14,767 nucleotides of DNA from Sphingomonadaceae bacterium (GCA_019239785.1 JAFAZM010000304.1:1-14767), one strand, 5' to 3'. Shown: positions 1 through 7,177, counted from the first letter of the stretch. Numbers and translations are program-made. The notes: generated by a model not told the origin, from the letters alone.

Positions 1-663
1 GGACAGGCGATTGCCGCTCGCCGCGCTCGCCTCTTCGACATTGCAGACATAGAGCACCGGCTTGGCGGTGAGCAGCTGCGCCTGCGCGAAGATGCGCGCC
101 TCGTCGTCGTCCTTCGGGGTGGTCAACCGAGCCGGCTTGCCCGCACGCAGCAGATCAAGTGCGCGGCCAAGAACCGCGGCCGACGACTTTGCTTCCTTGT
201 CGCCCTGCGCCGCTTTTTTGTGGAAGGCGGGCACGCGCTTTTCCAGGCTTTCAAGATCGACCAGCATCAGCTCGGTTTCCACCGTCTCGGCATCGGCGAT
301 CGGATCGACCTTGCCCTCGACGTGGGTCACCTCGCCCTCGAAGCAGCGCAGCACATGGATGATCGCATCGACCTCGCGGATATTGCCGAGGAACTGGTTG
401 CCCAGCCCCTCGCCGGTCGAGGCGCCGCGGACCAGGCCGGCAATGTCGACGAACTCGAGCTGGGTCTCGATCGTCTGGGCCGATTTGGCGATCTCGGCGA
501 GCTTGTGCAGGCGCGGATCGGGCACGGCGACGCGGCCGACATTGGGCTCGATCGTGCAGAAGGGATAATTGGCCGCCTGCGCCGCCGCCGTCTCGGTCAG
601 CGCGTTGAACAAGGTGGACTTGCCGACATTCGGCAGCCCGACGATTCCGCAACGAAAGCCCAT
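1..663 (-). CDS. ychF: Redox-regulated ATPase YchF, N-terminal part (3' end outside window)
   Basis: YchF is a translation-associated ATPase of the Obg-related P-loop family that binds ribosomes. The 221 visible codons carry the P-loop GLPNVGKST (residues 9-17), the DIAGLVRGAS switch region, and NVEE at residues 208-211. The last has the NxxE form, which in this family replaces NKxD and gives ATP rather than GTP preference. Family members are about 360 residues, so roughly 140 C-terminal residues (including the TGS domain) lie beyond base 1. The ATG at 661-663 is chosen because it precedes MGFRCGIVGLPN, the normal family start, and GGGAG lies 7 nt upstream. That Shine-Dalgarno overlaps a palindromic repeat. 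The gene is divergent from the metalloprotease gene. The frame is open to the window edge. Confidence 0.95.
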   Translation of the reverse strand, partial: MGFRCGIVGLPNVGKSTLFNALTETAAAQAANYPFCTIEPNVGRVAVPDPRLHKLAEIAKSAQTIETQLEFVDIAGLVRGASTGEGLGNQFLGNIREVDAIIHVLRCFEGEVTHVEGKVDPIADAETVETELMLVDLESLEKRVPAFHKKAAQGDKEAKSSAAVLGRALDLLRAGKPARLTTPKDDDEARIFAQAQLLTAKPVLYVCNVEEASAASGNRLS

Positions 664-672
664 TTTTCTTCT

Positions 673-698
673 CCCTCTCCCCGCTTGCGGGGAGAGGG
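673..698. repeat. Perfect 12-bp-arm palindrome upstream of ychF
   Basis: CCCTCTCCCCGC is followed by TT and then its exact reverse complement. It resembles the palindromes at 770-790, 10909-10932 and 10961-10984, so it belongs to a dispersed intergenic family. Its ychF-proximal edge overlaps the ychF Shine-Dalgarno (GGGAG on the minus strand, 671-675) and ends 9 bases from the start codon. Confidence 0.85.
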
Positions 699-769
699 CC
701 GGGGAAAGGGGGAGTCCCTCGCCCGGCCCGCGATTGTGTGAGTGGCGGGAGAGTCTGCCCCTCTCCCAA

Positions 770-790
770 CCTCTCCCCAGAGGGGAGAGG
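770..790. repeat. Second palindrome in the ychF/metalloprotease divergent gap
   Basis: CCTCTCCCC and GGGGAGAGG flank the three bases AGA. Together with the palindrome at 673-698 it makes a composite like the one between glyQ and glyS. The 184-base gap 664-847 must also hold the promoters of two divergent genes, but I see no convincing -35/-10 pair in it. Confidence 0.75.
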
Positions 791-847
791 GGTTTGGCGG
801 TCCGTTACCCGTTGCGCCATTCGATTGCCAGCTTAGTCTCCCCGCCC

Positions 848-3274
848 ATGAAGCTGCACCTCGCCGCCCTGCTCCTCGCCATGACCGCGCCGGCCCTGGC
901 CGCGGATCCGCCCCCCGCCAACCCGCTGCAGAACACGGTCGAGCAGGACGGGCTGCTGCCCGTCTATGTCGACCGGCGCGGCGGGCGCATCCTGCTCTCG
1001 CTGCCGGCGCCGGACGCCGATGGGGTCGCCGGGCGGTTCATCTACGTGACCGCGCTGGAGACCGGGCTCGGCTCCGCGCCGATCGGGCTCGACCGGGCGC
1101 TCAGCAGCGGCTCGCGGCTGCTCGTCTTCCGGCGGATCGGACGGAAGGTCGTCGCCGAGATCGAGAATCCTCGTTTCCGCGCGACCGGGCAGGGGCCGGA
1201 CGAGCAGGAGGGCGTGCGCCACGCCTTCGCCACCTCGACGATCTGGATGGGCGACATTGCCAGCGAGGGCGCCGGCGGGCGGCTCATCGTCGACATCTCC
1301 TCCTTCCTCACCCGCGACGACCTCAACATCGCGCGGGCGCTGCGCGAGCAGGAGAATAACGAGTTCCGGCTGGTGCCGGAGCTCAGCGTCGCCGACGTCA
1401 ATTTCGTCCACGTCTTCCCGCGCAACATCGAGCTGGAGGGGCGGCTCACCTTCGTCAGCGCGCGGCCGGGGCCGGAGGTCAACAATATCGCGCCGGTCTC
1501 CGGCAACGTCAGCTTCGTCGTCCGCCATTCCCTGGTCGCCCTGCCGGAGCCGGGCTACGTGCCGCGGCGCTTCGATCCGCGCGCGGGCAGCTTCGGCATG
1601 CAGGTGGTCGATTTCGGCGCCCCGCTCGGCCGGCCGGTGGTCTACGAGCTCGCCAACCGCTTCCGGCTCGAGCATAGCGATCCCGCCGACCCGCATTCGC
1701 CGGTCCGCAATCCCATAATCTTCTACATCGACCGGGCGGCGCCGGAGCCGATCCGCACCGCGCTGCGCGAGGGCGTCTCCTGGTGGGCCGACGCCTTCGC
1801 GGCGGCGGGCTGGCCGGGCGCCTTTCGCGCCGAGATCCTGCCGGAGGGCGCCGACCCGCTCGACCTGCGCTACAATGTCGTCAACTGGGTGAACCGGGCG
1901 ACGCGCGGCTGGTCCTACGGCCAGCCGATCGTCGATCCGCGCACCGGCGAGATCATCCGAGGGCAGGTGCTGCTCGGCTCGCTACGCGTCCGCCAGGATT
2001 TGCTGATCTATCAGGCGCTTGTCGGCGCAGGCTTGACCGGCACCGGCGATCCCAACGATCCGATCACCGCGGCCCTGGCCCGCATCCGCCAGCTCGGCGC
2101 GCACGAGGTCGGCCATGCGCTCGGCCTCGCCCACAATTTCGCGGCGTCGATCCAGAGCCGCTACTCGGTGATGGATTATCCGGCGCCGCGGGTGCGGCTG
2201 GTGAACGGCCGGCCGGACCTCACCGACGCCTACGGCACCGGAATCGGCCGCTGGGACCGGTTCGCGATCGACTGGCTCTACGGCGCTCGGACCGACGCCG
2301 AGGGCGACCAGCGCATGGCCGCGGCCCTGGCGCAGGGCCTGCGCTTCGTCGCCGACGACGACAGCCGGCCCGCCGATGCCGCGCACCCGCTCGGCAGCCT
2401 CTGGGACGACGGTGCCGATCCGGTCGCCGAGCTGGAGCGGATGATGGCAGTGCGCGCGGCCGCGGTCGCGCGCTTCGGCCCGGCAGCGCTCAACCCGGGC
2501 GAGCCGCAGGCGCAGCTGCGCCGCGCCTTCGTGCCGATCTGGCTGCTCCACCGCTACCAGGTCGAGGCGGCGGCGAAATTGCTCGGCGGCGTCGACTTCA
2601 CCTACGCGACCGTCGGCGACAGCCATGGCGAGGCGCATGCCGTCCCGGCCGCGGCGCAGCGGCGGGCGCTCGAGGCCTTGCTCGCGACGCTCTCGCCGCA
2701 GGTGCTGACGGTGCCGCCGCCTTTGCTCGCCTGGCTGTCGGCCGGCTGGTCGGGCGACAGCGACCGGCAGACCGACATCGAGGTGATGCCGGCCGCGGGC
2801 GGCCCGGTCTTCGATCCGCTTGCCGCCTCTGAGGTCGGCGCGATGGTGACCCTGACCGACCTGCTCGCGCCGCAGCGGCTGAACCGGCTCGATATCCAGC
2901 ATATGGCTGATCCCGCCTCGCCCTCGGCGGCCGAGGCGGTGGATGCGCTGCTCGCGCGGGTGTTCGCCTTCACCGGGCTCGATCCGGCCGCGGCGGCGGT
3001 CCAGCGGCGGGTGGCGACGACGACGGCGCTTCAGCTCGCCCGGGTGCAACGCGACGGAGCCCTGTCGCCGACGATCGCGCTGGCGCTCTCGGAGCGGCTG
3101 GCCCGTCTCGCCGGGGCGCTGGGCCGCGCGCCGGACGACTGGAGCCGGGGCCTCGGCCGCCTGCTCGCCGACCGCGACGCGCTGACTGCAGCACTCGCCG
3201 ACCAGCGCCGCCTCCCGCGCATCCCGCCCGGCATGCCGATCGGCGCCGAAGGGGAGGATTGGCCGGGCCTCTAG
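848..3274 (+). CDS. Exported zinc-dependent metalloprotease, metzincin type (DUF5117/DUF5118-like)
   Basis: The 808-residue protein starts with a clear signal peptide (MKLHLAALLLAMTAPALA, cut near residue 18-19), so it should act in the periplasm or outside. Residues 419-429 form the extended zinc site HEVGHALGLAH, with the three histidines 419, 423 and 429 and catalytic Glu420. A Met-turn (YSVMDYP, Met442) follows, the hallmark of metzincins. Length, the N-terminal beta-rich region before the catalytic part, and the roughly 370-residue alpha-helical tail fit the bacterial family with DUF5117, DUF5118 and a DUF4953-type catalytic domain. The frame is open upstream to 569, but that part is intergenic repeat sequence, so the ATG before the signal peptide is preferred. 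No good Shine-Dalgarno is visible. It converges with the DUF4087 gene, 21 bases apart. The substrate is unknown. Confidence 0.9.
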   Translation: MKLHLAALLLAMTAPALAADPPPANPLQNTVEQDGLLPVYVDRRGGRILLSLPAPDADGVAGRFIYVTALETGLGSAPIGLDRALSSGSRLLVFRRIGRKVVAEIENPRFRATGQGPDEQEGVRHAFATSTIWMGDIASEGAGGRLIVDISSFLTRDDLNIARALREQENNEFRLVPELSVADVNFVHVFPRNIELEGRLTFVSARPGPEVNNIAPVSGNVSFVVRHSLVALPEPGYVPRRFDPRAGSFGMQVVDFGAPLGRPVVYELANRFRLEHSDPADPHSPVRNPIIFYIDRAAPEPIRTALREGVSWWADAFAAAGWPGAFRAEILPEGADPLDLRYNVVNWVNRATRGWSYGQPIVDPRTGEIIRGQVLLGSLRVRQDLLIYQALVGAGLTGTGDPNDPITAALARIRQLGAHEVGHALGLAHNFAASIQSRYSVMDYPAPRVRLVNGRPDLTDAYGTGIGRWDRFAIDWLYGARTDAEGDQRMAAALAQGLRFVADDDSRPADAAHPLGSLWDDGADPVAELERMMAVRAAAVARFGPAALNPGEPQAQLRRAFVPIWLLHRYQVEAAAKLLGGVDFTYATVGDSHGEAHAVPAAAQRRALEALLATLSPQVLTVPPPLLAWLSAGWSGDSDRQTDIEVMPAAGGPVFDPLAASEVGAMVTLTDLLAPQRLNRLDIQHMADPASPSAAEAVDALLARVFAFTGLDPAAAAVQRRVATTTALQLARVQRDGALSPTIALALSERLARLAGALGRAPDDWSRGLGRLLADRDALTAALADQRRLPRIPPGMPIGAEGEDWPGL

Positions 3275-3295
3275 GCCGGCCCGTCCCCGTGAACG

Positions 3296-3634
3296 TTAGA
3301 ATGGCCGCAAGCGCCGATCCGCCCGGCAAACCCGCAGCGGCATCGGCCGTGCCGAGAAGAGCCGCGTCACCCGGCGGTGACGGCGGTCGGTGGTGACGCT
3401 GAGGCAGGCGCAGCCATGGCCGTAGGAGCCGTTCGTCTCCACCCAGCCCTGGGCGGTCATGTCAGGCATCTCGTCGAGGCCCGGCGCCTGCCAGCCGCCC
3501 TGCGCACCGAGCTCCCATTCGCCGTCGCGGTCGATCAGGGTCCAGTTGGCGGGCGTCGGGTTGACCAGCCAGCCGCAACGCCGCTCCGGCGCGTGGGAGG
3601 ATGCGGCGGCGAGCAGGGCGAGGAGCAGGCTCAT
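3296..3634 (-). CDS. Small exported DUF4087-family protein
   Basis: This 112-residue protein begins with a short signal peptide (MSLLLALLAAASSHA), so the mature chain starts near Pro16. The conserved block RCGWLVNPTPANWTLIDRDGEW (Cys20 onward), then QGGWQAPGLDEMPD, GYGCAC-like SYGHGCACLSV and a late cysteine (LRVCRADR) match my memory of DUF4087, a family of small secreted or periplasmic proteins of unknown function. Four cysteines would allow disulfides in the periplasm. The start ATG overlaps the stop of the upstream marR gene by four bases (ATGA), so translation is probably coupled and the two are in one operon. It converges with the metalloprotease gene. No enzymatic motif is visible. Confidence 0.8.
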   Translation of the reverse strand: MSLLLALLAAASSHAPERRCGWLVNPTPANWTLIDRDGEWELGAQGGWQAPGLDEMPDMTAQGWVETNGSYGHGCACLSVTTDRRHRRVTRLFSARPMPLRVCRADRRLRPF

Positions 3635-4131
3635 CGCTTCTTCTTACGCTTCCCGTCGGCCGACGCCACGGCCCGCGTCTGCGCCCGCAATATCTCGGTG
3701 GTTTCGCCCAGATAGGCGTAGATCGCCGCGAGCTGGTCGGGCGTGTAGCGGCCGCGCAACGCCGCCATCTCCGCGCTAAGGGCGGCGAAGATCGGCCCCA
3801 TCACCTTGCCGAGCGCCTCCGCATTGCAGGCGTGGACGAGGATGCTGCGCCGGTCGGCCGGATTCGGCGCGCGCTTCGCAAAGCCGGCCCGCTCCAGCCG
3901 GTCGACGATGCCGGTGATCGCGCCGGTAGTGAGGCCGGTCGCCTCGGCGAGCCGGCTCGGCGTCGCCACCCCGAGCCGGCCGAGCACGCCGAGCACGCGC
4001 TGGTCCGCCGCGGTGACGCCGAGCCGCCGCGCCACCGCCTCGTGGAAGGTGACGATCGCGGTGGCGAGGTCACGGTGGAGCTGGTCCTCGGCGCTGAGCT
4101 CGTCGGTCCGACTTGAATTTGTCTTAGTCAT
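3631..4131 (-). CDS. MarR-family transcriptional regulator
   Basis: The 166-residue protein has the winged helix-turn-helix layout of MarR regulators. The helical dimerisation segment near residues 15-40 is followed by DQRVLGVLGRLGVATPSRLAEATGLTTGAITGIVDRLERAGF (recognition helix about 67-82) and the wing PNPADRRSILVH with the typical D-R-R signature. Two long C-terminal helices and a lysine-rich end (GKRKKKR) follow. These proteins are dimeric repressors, often released by small ligands. Its divergent neighbour is a polytopic membrane protein and its own operon includes the DUF4087 gene. Both are likely targets through the inverted repeat at 4135-4154. No clear Shine-Dalgarno precedes the ATG. 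The ligand cannot be inferred. Confidence 0.92.
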   Translation of the reverse strand: MTKTNSSRTDELSAEDQLHRDLATAIVTFHEAVARRLGVTAADQRVLGVLGRLGVATPSRLAEATGLTTGAITGIVDRLERAGFAKRAPNPADRRSILVHACNAEALGKVMGPIFAALSAEMAALRGRYTPDQLAAIYAYLGETTEILRAQTRAVASADGKRKKKR

Positions 4132-4141
4132 AAGATATCAA
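4113..4141 (+). promoter_or_regulatory. Predicted sigma70-type promoter of the membrane-protein gene
   Basis: TTGAAT (4113-4118), a 17-base spacer and TATCAA (4136-4141) fit a housekeeping promoter, giving a start point near 4148. The spacer covers the marR start codon. By eye only. Confidence 0.4.
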
Positions 4142-4154
4142 CGAAACGAGATAT
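4135..4154. promoter_or_regulatory. Candidate MarR operator
   Basis: ATATC-N10-GATAT is a 20-bp inverted repeat within the 48-base gap between marR and the divergent membrane-protein gene. It overlaps the predicted -10 of the membrane gene and lies just upstream of the marR ATG. MarR proteins often bind such dyads of about 16-20 bp in divergent gaps. The arms are short and AT-rich, so chance is possible. Confidence 0.35.
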
Positions 4155-4179
4155 ATTGGAAAAGGGGAGCGAAGGCCAG

Positions 4180-5214
4180 ATGGAACCGACACCGGCGCGG
4201 CCCTCCTCCTTCCAGCGCATCGCGCCGGCTCTGAGCCTGATCCTGCTCGCGCCCTTGCTGGCGGAAGTGCTGCCCGGAGCGACGCGCTTCTCCTCGATCC
4301 AGGTCTTTCCGGTCGAGATGACGATCTGGGGCGGCGGCGCGGTGATGATCCGCGAGCTGGTGCGCAGGCGCCGGCTGGGCTGGGCGAACATGCTCGCTCT
4401 GGCGTTGGCGCTTGCGGTCGCGGAGGAGTGTATCATCCAGCAGACCTCCTACGCGCCGCTGATCTTCTACATCAAGGGCACGGTCTGGGGCCGCTCGTTC
4501 GGGATCAACTATGTCTATTTCCTCTGGGCGGCCGTCTATGAGGCGGTGCTGGTGGTGCTGCTGCCGGTGATGCTGACCGAGCTGCTCTTCCCCGCGCGCC
4601 GCCAGGCCTCCTGGCTCAGCAAGCCGGGCTGGACGATCCTGCTGGTCCTGTTCGCTCTGGGCTCGCTCGCCGCCTGGTTCCTCTGGACCCAGATCGTGCG
4701 CGTCCAAGTGTTCCATCTCGGCGTCTACAATCCATCGGCCGTGCATCTCGCGGCAGGATTCGCGGCGATCGCCGTCCTGTTCTGGCTCGCGCTTGGCGTG
4801 CCGCGCGCGACGCTTGCGAACCTCGCGGCGCCCAAGCGGCCGCCGGCGCCCTGGCTGGTGGGCCTCGCCGGCGCAGTCTGGGCGCTGCTCTGGTTCGTGG
4901 TCGAGGTGCTTGCCTTCGGCATCGCGCCGGACCTGCCGCCGGCATGGGCGGTCGGCGGCGGGCTCCTCGTCTGCGCGGTCATGCTCGCGATCCTACCAGG
5001 CTGGACCCGCCATCCGGCCTGGAGCGACCGGCACCGCGCCTGGCTGATCGCAGGCACGATGATCGCGACCATGGCCATCTTCTTCCAGGCCTTCGTCGGC
5101 GCGGCGCCGGCCGATCTCCTGTTCAAGCAGGTCTCGAACGCGATCGCGGCTTTGCTGTTCGTGTTGCTGGTCGTCAGGGTCGAGCGGCGCTCGGTTCGGG
5201 AGGCGCGCGCCTAG
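4180..5214 (+). CDS. Polytopic inner-membrane protein, family not recognised
   Basis: I do not recognise this 344-residue protein. It has about ten hydrophobic segments. The clearest are near residues 12-29, 36-54, 64-80, 108-134, 145-163, 190-210, 222-246, 254-275, 288-309 and 318-335, with Arg/Lys-rich connecting loops, so it is an integral inner-membrane protein. An acidic pair (AEECI, third segment) sits inside a helix. A TTG at 4156 could extend it by eight residues. The ATG at 4180 is preferred, with GAAGG 4 nt and AGGGGAG about 11 nt upstream. Divergence from marR suggests MarR control, so a transporter or permease-like role is possible but not shown. The TAG stop lies in the terminal CTAGAGCGG of the next repeat. 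Confidence 0.75.
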   Translation: MEPTPARPSSFQRIAPALSLILLAPLLAEVLPGATRFSSIQVFPVEMTIWGGGAVMIRELVRRRRLGWANMLALALALAVAEECIIQQTSYAPLIFYIKGTVWGRSFGINYVYFLWAAVYEAVLVVLLPVMLTELLFPARRQASWLSKPGWTILLVLFALGSLAAWFLWTQIVRVQVFHLGVYNPSAVHLAAGFAAIAVLFWLALGVPRATLANLAAPKRPPAPWLVGLAGAVWALLWFVVEVLAFGIAPDLPPAWAVGGGLLVCAVMLAILPGWTRHPAWSDRHRAWLIAGTMIATMAIFFQAFVGAAPADLLFKQVSNAIAALLFVLLVVRVERRSVREARA

Positions 5215-5254
5215 AGCGGTTTGTGATCTGATTGCATCAGATCAACCGCTCTAG
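5211..5254. repeat. 44-bp CTAGAGCGG palindrome
   Basis: Outer arms CTAGAGCGGTT / AACCGCTCTAG (11 bp, perfect) enclose a TGT bulge and inner arms GATCTGAT / ATCAGATC around the loop TGC. The first bases provide the TAG stop of the membrane-protein gene. There is no T-run after the stem, so it is not a classical intrinsic terminator. Confidence 0.85.
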
Positions 5255-5268
5255 GTTCTTGTTCTGCC

Positions 5269-5317
5269 GCGATTTCCGAGTCGTCAGATCATTCAATCTG
5301 ACTGGAAATCGCTCTAG
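5269..5317. repeat. GCGATTTCC...GCTCTAG hairpin repeat, copy 1
   Basis: Arms GCGATTTCC (5269-5277) / GGAAATCGC (5304-5312) enclose inner arms GTCAGAT (5283-5289) / ATCTGAC (5296-5302) with a six-base loop. The terminal CTAG supplies the TAG stop (5314-5316, minus strand) of the VOC-fold gene. A second copy lies at 8186-8234, sharing the outer stem and the linker GAGTCGTC. Confidence 0.85.
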
Positions 5318-5676
5318 TCCCCGATCCGCCAGGGCGGGAAGCGGCGGTTATCGCCGGCGTGATAGATGCAGACGATGTTGCCGGAGGGATCGGCGAGCCG
5401 CGCCTCGCGCCAGAGCCAGTCCTGATCGGCCGGGGCCTCGGCCAGCGGCAGATCGAGGGCGGCGACGAACGCGTCGACATCTTCGACCTCGAAATAGACA
5501 GTCGTCGAAGAGCCGACTTCGTCCGCCAGATGGATCGAGAAGGTTTCGCCCGAGGGCGTCTCGAAGCGGGCGTAACGCGGCGGCGCGTCGACGATCTGCC
5601 TGAGCCCGAGCCGCGTGTAGAAATCGACGGCGGCCCCGTAATCGGTGACGCTCACGGTGACCTGGTTCAGCTTCAT
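5314..5676 (-). CDS. VOC-superfamily (glyoxalase/bleomycin-resistance-like) protein
   Basis: The 120-residue protein has the two beta-alpha-beta-beta-beta halves of the vicinal-oxygen-chelate fold. It starts with KLNQVTVSVTDYGAAVDFYTRLGL, continues with FSIHLADE and VYFEVEDVDAFVAAL, and ends with ARLADPSGNIVCIYHAG, where the DPSGN turn is typical. Members bind a metal and act as dioxygenases, isomerases or resistance proteins. The specific reaction cannot be assigned. An upstream ATG at 5745 is in frame, but the internal ATG (5674-5676) fits the fold, overlaps the pth stop as ATGA, and has AGGA 6 nt upstream. It is therefore probably translated with pth. Its stop codon lies in a hairpin repeat. 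Confidence 0.85.
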   Translation of the reverse strand: MKLNQVTVSVTDYGAAVDFYTRLGLRQIVDAPPRYARFETPSGETFSIHLADEVGSSTTVYFEVEDVDAFVAALDLPLAEAPADQDWLWREARLADPSGNIVCIYHAGDNRRFPPWRIGD

Positions 5677-6359
5677 TCCGAATCCTGCCGCAGCCGGAGC
5701 GCCACGTCGCTCATGAACCGCGCCTCGTTCCCCTTCGCCAGCCACTCCGCCTCGGCGGCGATCGCGCCGAGCGTATCGGCGAGCGGGTCGAGCTCGGCCT
5801 TGGCGTAATTGCCGAGGACGTGCTTGGTCACCTTGTCCTTGTGGCCGGGATGGCCGATGCCGATGCGGACGCGGCGAAAGGCGTTGCCGATATGCGCCTC
5901 GGTCGAGCGCAGGCCGTTATGGCCCGCGGTGCCGCCGCCGAGCTTCACCTTGACCTTGAACGGGGCGAGATCGAGCTCGTCGTGGAAGACGGTCACGTCG
6001 CCCACGTCCTTCTTGAAATAGTCCATCGCGGCGCGGATCGCGCGGCCGCTGTCGTTCATGAAGGTGGCGGGCTTCAGCAGCAGGATGCGCGTCGTCCCGA
6101 TCCGGCCCTGCTGGGTCCAGCCGGAAAAGGCCTTCTTCGGCGGATCGAAGCCGTGCGTCTCGGCGATCGCATCGATCGCCATGAAGCCGACATTGTGGCG
6201 CTGCATCGCATAGGATGCGCCGGGATTGCCGAGGCCGACCCAGATCTGCACCGGCGCGAACTCCCCCATATTCTCCGCCTCAGGCGCGGAGGCGGGCTGG
6301 CCCGGCACCTCCGCCCGGCGCGCGCCGAGCAGGGTACCGAGCCAGGAGAACAGGGCCAA
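5673..6359 (-). CDS. pth: Aminoacyl-tRNA (peptidyl-tRNA) hydrolase
   Basis: Pth cleaves peptidyl-tRNA released from stalled ribosomes. The conserved fold starts at VQIWVGLGNPG, and the catalytic set is present: Asn45, His55 (RHNVGF), Asp127 (FHDELDL) and Asn148 (GGGTAGHNG). These correspond to E. coli 10, 20, 93 and 114. The start is uncertain. A GTG at 6249-6251 with GGGGGAG 9 nt upstream gives the usual 192 residues, and an ATG lies at 6267-6269. I give the longest form (TTG at 6357-6359, GAGG 8 nt upstream, 228 residues). The 36 extra codons show coding-like composition, with about 92% G/C at third positions against about 54% at second positions. The frame is the same as rplY, three bases after its stop. 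The function call is firm; the start is not. Confidence 0.93.
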   Translation of the reverse strand: MALFSWLGTLLGARRAEVPGQPASAPEAENMGEFAPVQIWVGLGNPGASYAMQRHNVGFMAIDAIAETHGFDPPKKAFSGWTQQGRIGTTRILLLKPATFMNDSGRAIRAAMDYFKKDVGDVTVFHDELDLAPFKVKVKLGGGTAGHNGLRSTEAHIGNAFRRVRIGIGHPGHKDKVTKHVLGNYAKAELDPLADTLGAIAAEAEWLAKGNEARFMSDVALRLRQDSE

Positions 6360-6362
6360 GGC

Positions 6363-7031
6363 TTACGCCTCGCCGCCCTCGGCCTCGCCTTCCTCTTCGC
6401 CGACCAATGGGACGTCGCCGGCCTCGGGCGCGGCTTCGCCCTCACCGCCCTCGGTGGCCTTGTAGACCGACGGGGCGACGATGGTCGCGATCGTGAAGTC
6501 GCGATCGGTGATCGCGGATTCGGCGCCCTGGGGCAGGGTGACTTGGCTGATGTGGAGGGAATCGCCGATGTCGAGACCGGCGAGGCTGATCGCGATCTCC
6601 TCGGGGATCTCGGCGGCGTCGCAGATCAGCTCCAGCTCGTGGCGGACCGCATTCAGCACGCCGCCACGCTTCAGGCCCTTCGAGGACTCCTCGTCGACGA
6701 AGCGGATCGGCACCTCGACATGCACCTTGCTATGCTCGGAGATGCGCAGGAAATCGACATGCACGGGCCGGTCGGTGACCGGGTGGAACTGGACGTCCTT
6801 CGGCAGTGTGCGCGCGGTGGCGCCGTCGGCCTCGATCATCACCACCGTGTTCATGAAGTGGCCGCTGCTCAAAGCCTTGACCAGCGCCTTCTCCTCGAGG
6901 TGGATCGAGAGTGCGGTTTCATTGTTGCCGTAGACGACGGCGGGAACGCGGCCTTCGCGACGCAGTGCACGGGAGGCTCCCTTGCCAGCCCGTTCGCGCG
7001 TCTCGGCCGACAGCGTAAGCTGTTCGCTCAT
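6363..7031 (-). CDS. rplY: 50S ribosomal protein L25/general stress protein Ctc
   Basis: L25 binds 5S rRNA on the large ribosomal subunit. This is the long, two-domain (TL5/Ctc) form of 222 residues. The N-terminal L25 domain (about 1-95) has ETRERAGKGASRALRREGRVPAVVYG and the QFHPVTDRPVHVDFLRI segment. The C-terminal domain (about 97-190) has VPIRFVDEESSKGLKRGGVLN and LDIGDSLHISQVTLP, and a Glu/Gly/Ala-rich acidic tail follows. The ATG has GGAG 7 nt upstream. A promoter and a leader hairpin are predicted in the 146-base gap before it. It is followed directly by pth, the usual arrangement, so the two are probably cotranscribed. Confidence 0.96.
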   Translation of the reverse strand: MSEQLTLSAETRERAGKGASRALRREGRVPAVVYGNNETALSIHLEEKALVKALSSGHFMNTVVMIEADGATARTLPKDVQFHPVTDRPVHVDFLRISEHSKVHVEVPIRFVDEESSKGLKRGGVLNAVRHELELICDAAEIPEEIAISLAGLDIGDSLHISQVTLPQGAESAITDRDFTIATIVAPSVYKATEGGEGEAAPEAGDVPLVGEEEGEAEGGEA

Positions 7032-7064
7032 TGCATGTCTCCAGATGCGGGTTGCTCATATGCT

Positions 7065-7096
7065 CCGTTCACGCCTCCAGGGATGACCATGAACGG
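7065..7096 (-). promoter_or_regulatory. Possible hairpin at the 5' end of the rplY leader
   Basis: CCGTTCA (7065-7071) and TGAACGG (7090-7096) form a 7-bp stem with an 18-base loop, just downstream of the predicted transcription start. It could be a stability or control element, but it may be chance. Confidence 0.3.
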
Positions 7097-7105
7097 GGAG
7101 GCGCG

Positions 7106-7134
7106 CCTATAGGGGAAGGGGCGGGGCGAAGCAA
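7106..7134 (-). promoter_or_regulatory. Predicted promoter of rplY-pth
   Basis: On the minus strand TTGCTT (7134-7129), a 17-base spacer and TATAGG (7111-7106) give a start near 7099. The -10 is a fair match and the -35 a weak one. The position, about 70 bases upstream of the rplY ATG, is sensible. Confidence 0.4.
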
Positions 7135-7177
7135 GGTCGCGCAGATCCTCCCCTGCAATGGCAGCGGCGGACAATTC

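Noticed and set aside
569..847. N-terminal 93-codon extension of the metalloprotease frame
   Set aside because: It would overlap ychF and translate repeat DNA, and the signal peptide begins exactly at the ATG at 848.
1783..3049. Long alternate-frame and antisense open frames within the metalloprotease gene
   Set aside because: They are Arg/Ala/Gly-rich shadows. The metalloprotease frame has a signal peptide and a complete HExxHxxGxxH site.
4180..5214. CAAX-protease (CPBP) assignment of the membrane protein from its intramembrane Glu-Glu pair
   Set aside because: The EExxxR pattern and the later histidine motifs of that family are not present; only the acidic pair matches.
5283..5302. GTCAG...CTGAC in the hairpin repeat as another XRE operator
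   Set aside because: The spacing is ten bases instead of six and the ACC half-site is missing. It is part of the repeat stem.
5211..5317. Hairpins as intrinsic terminators
   Set aside because: The stems are strong but no T-run follows on either strand. They recur as a repeat family, so termination is possible but not supported.
5820..7112. A 430-residue open frame antisense to pth and rplY
   Set aside because: It is a shadow of two well-supported genes in one frame. Its translation has no recognisable domain.
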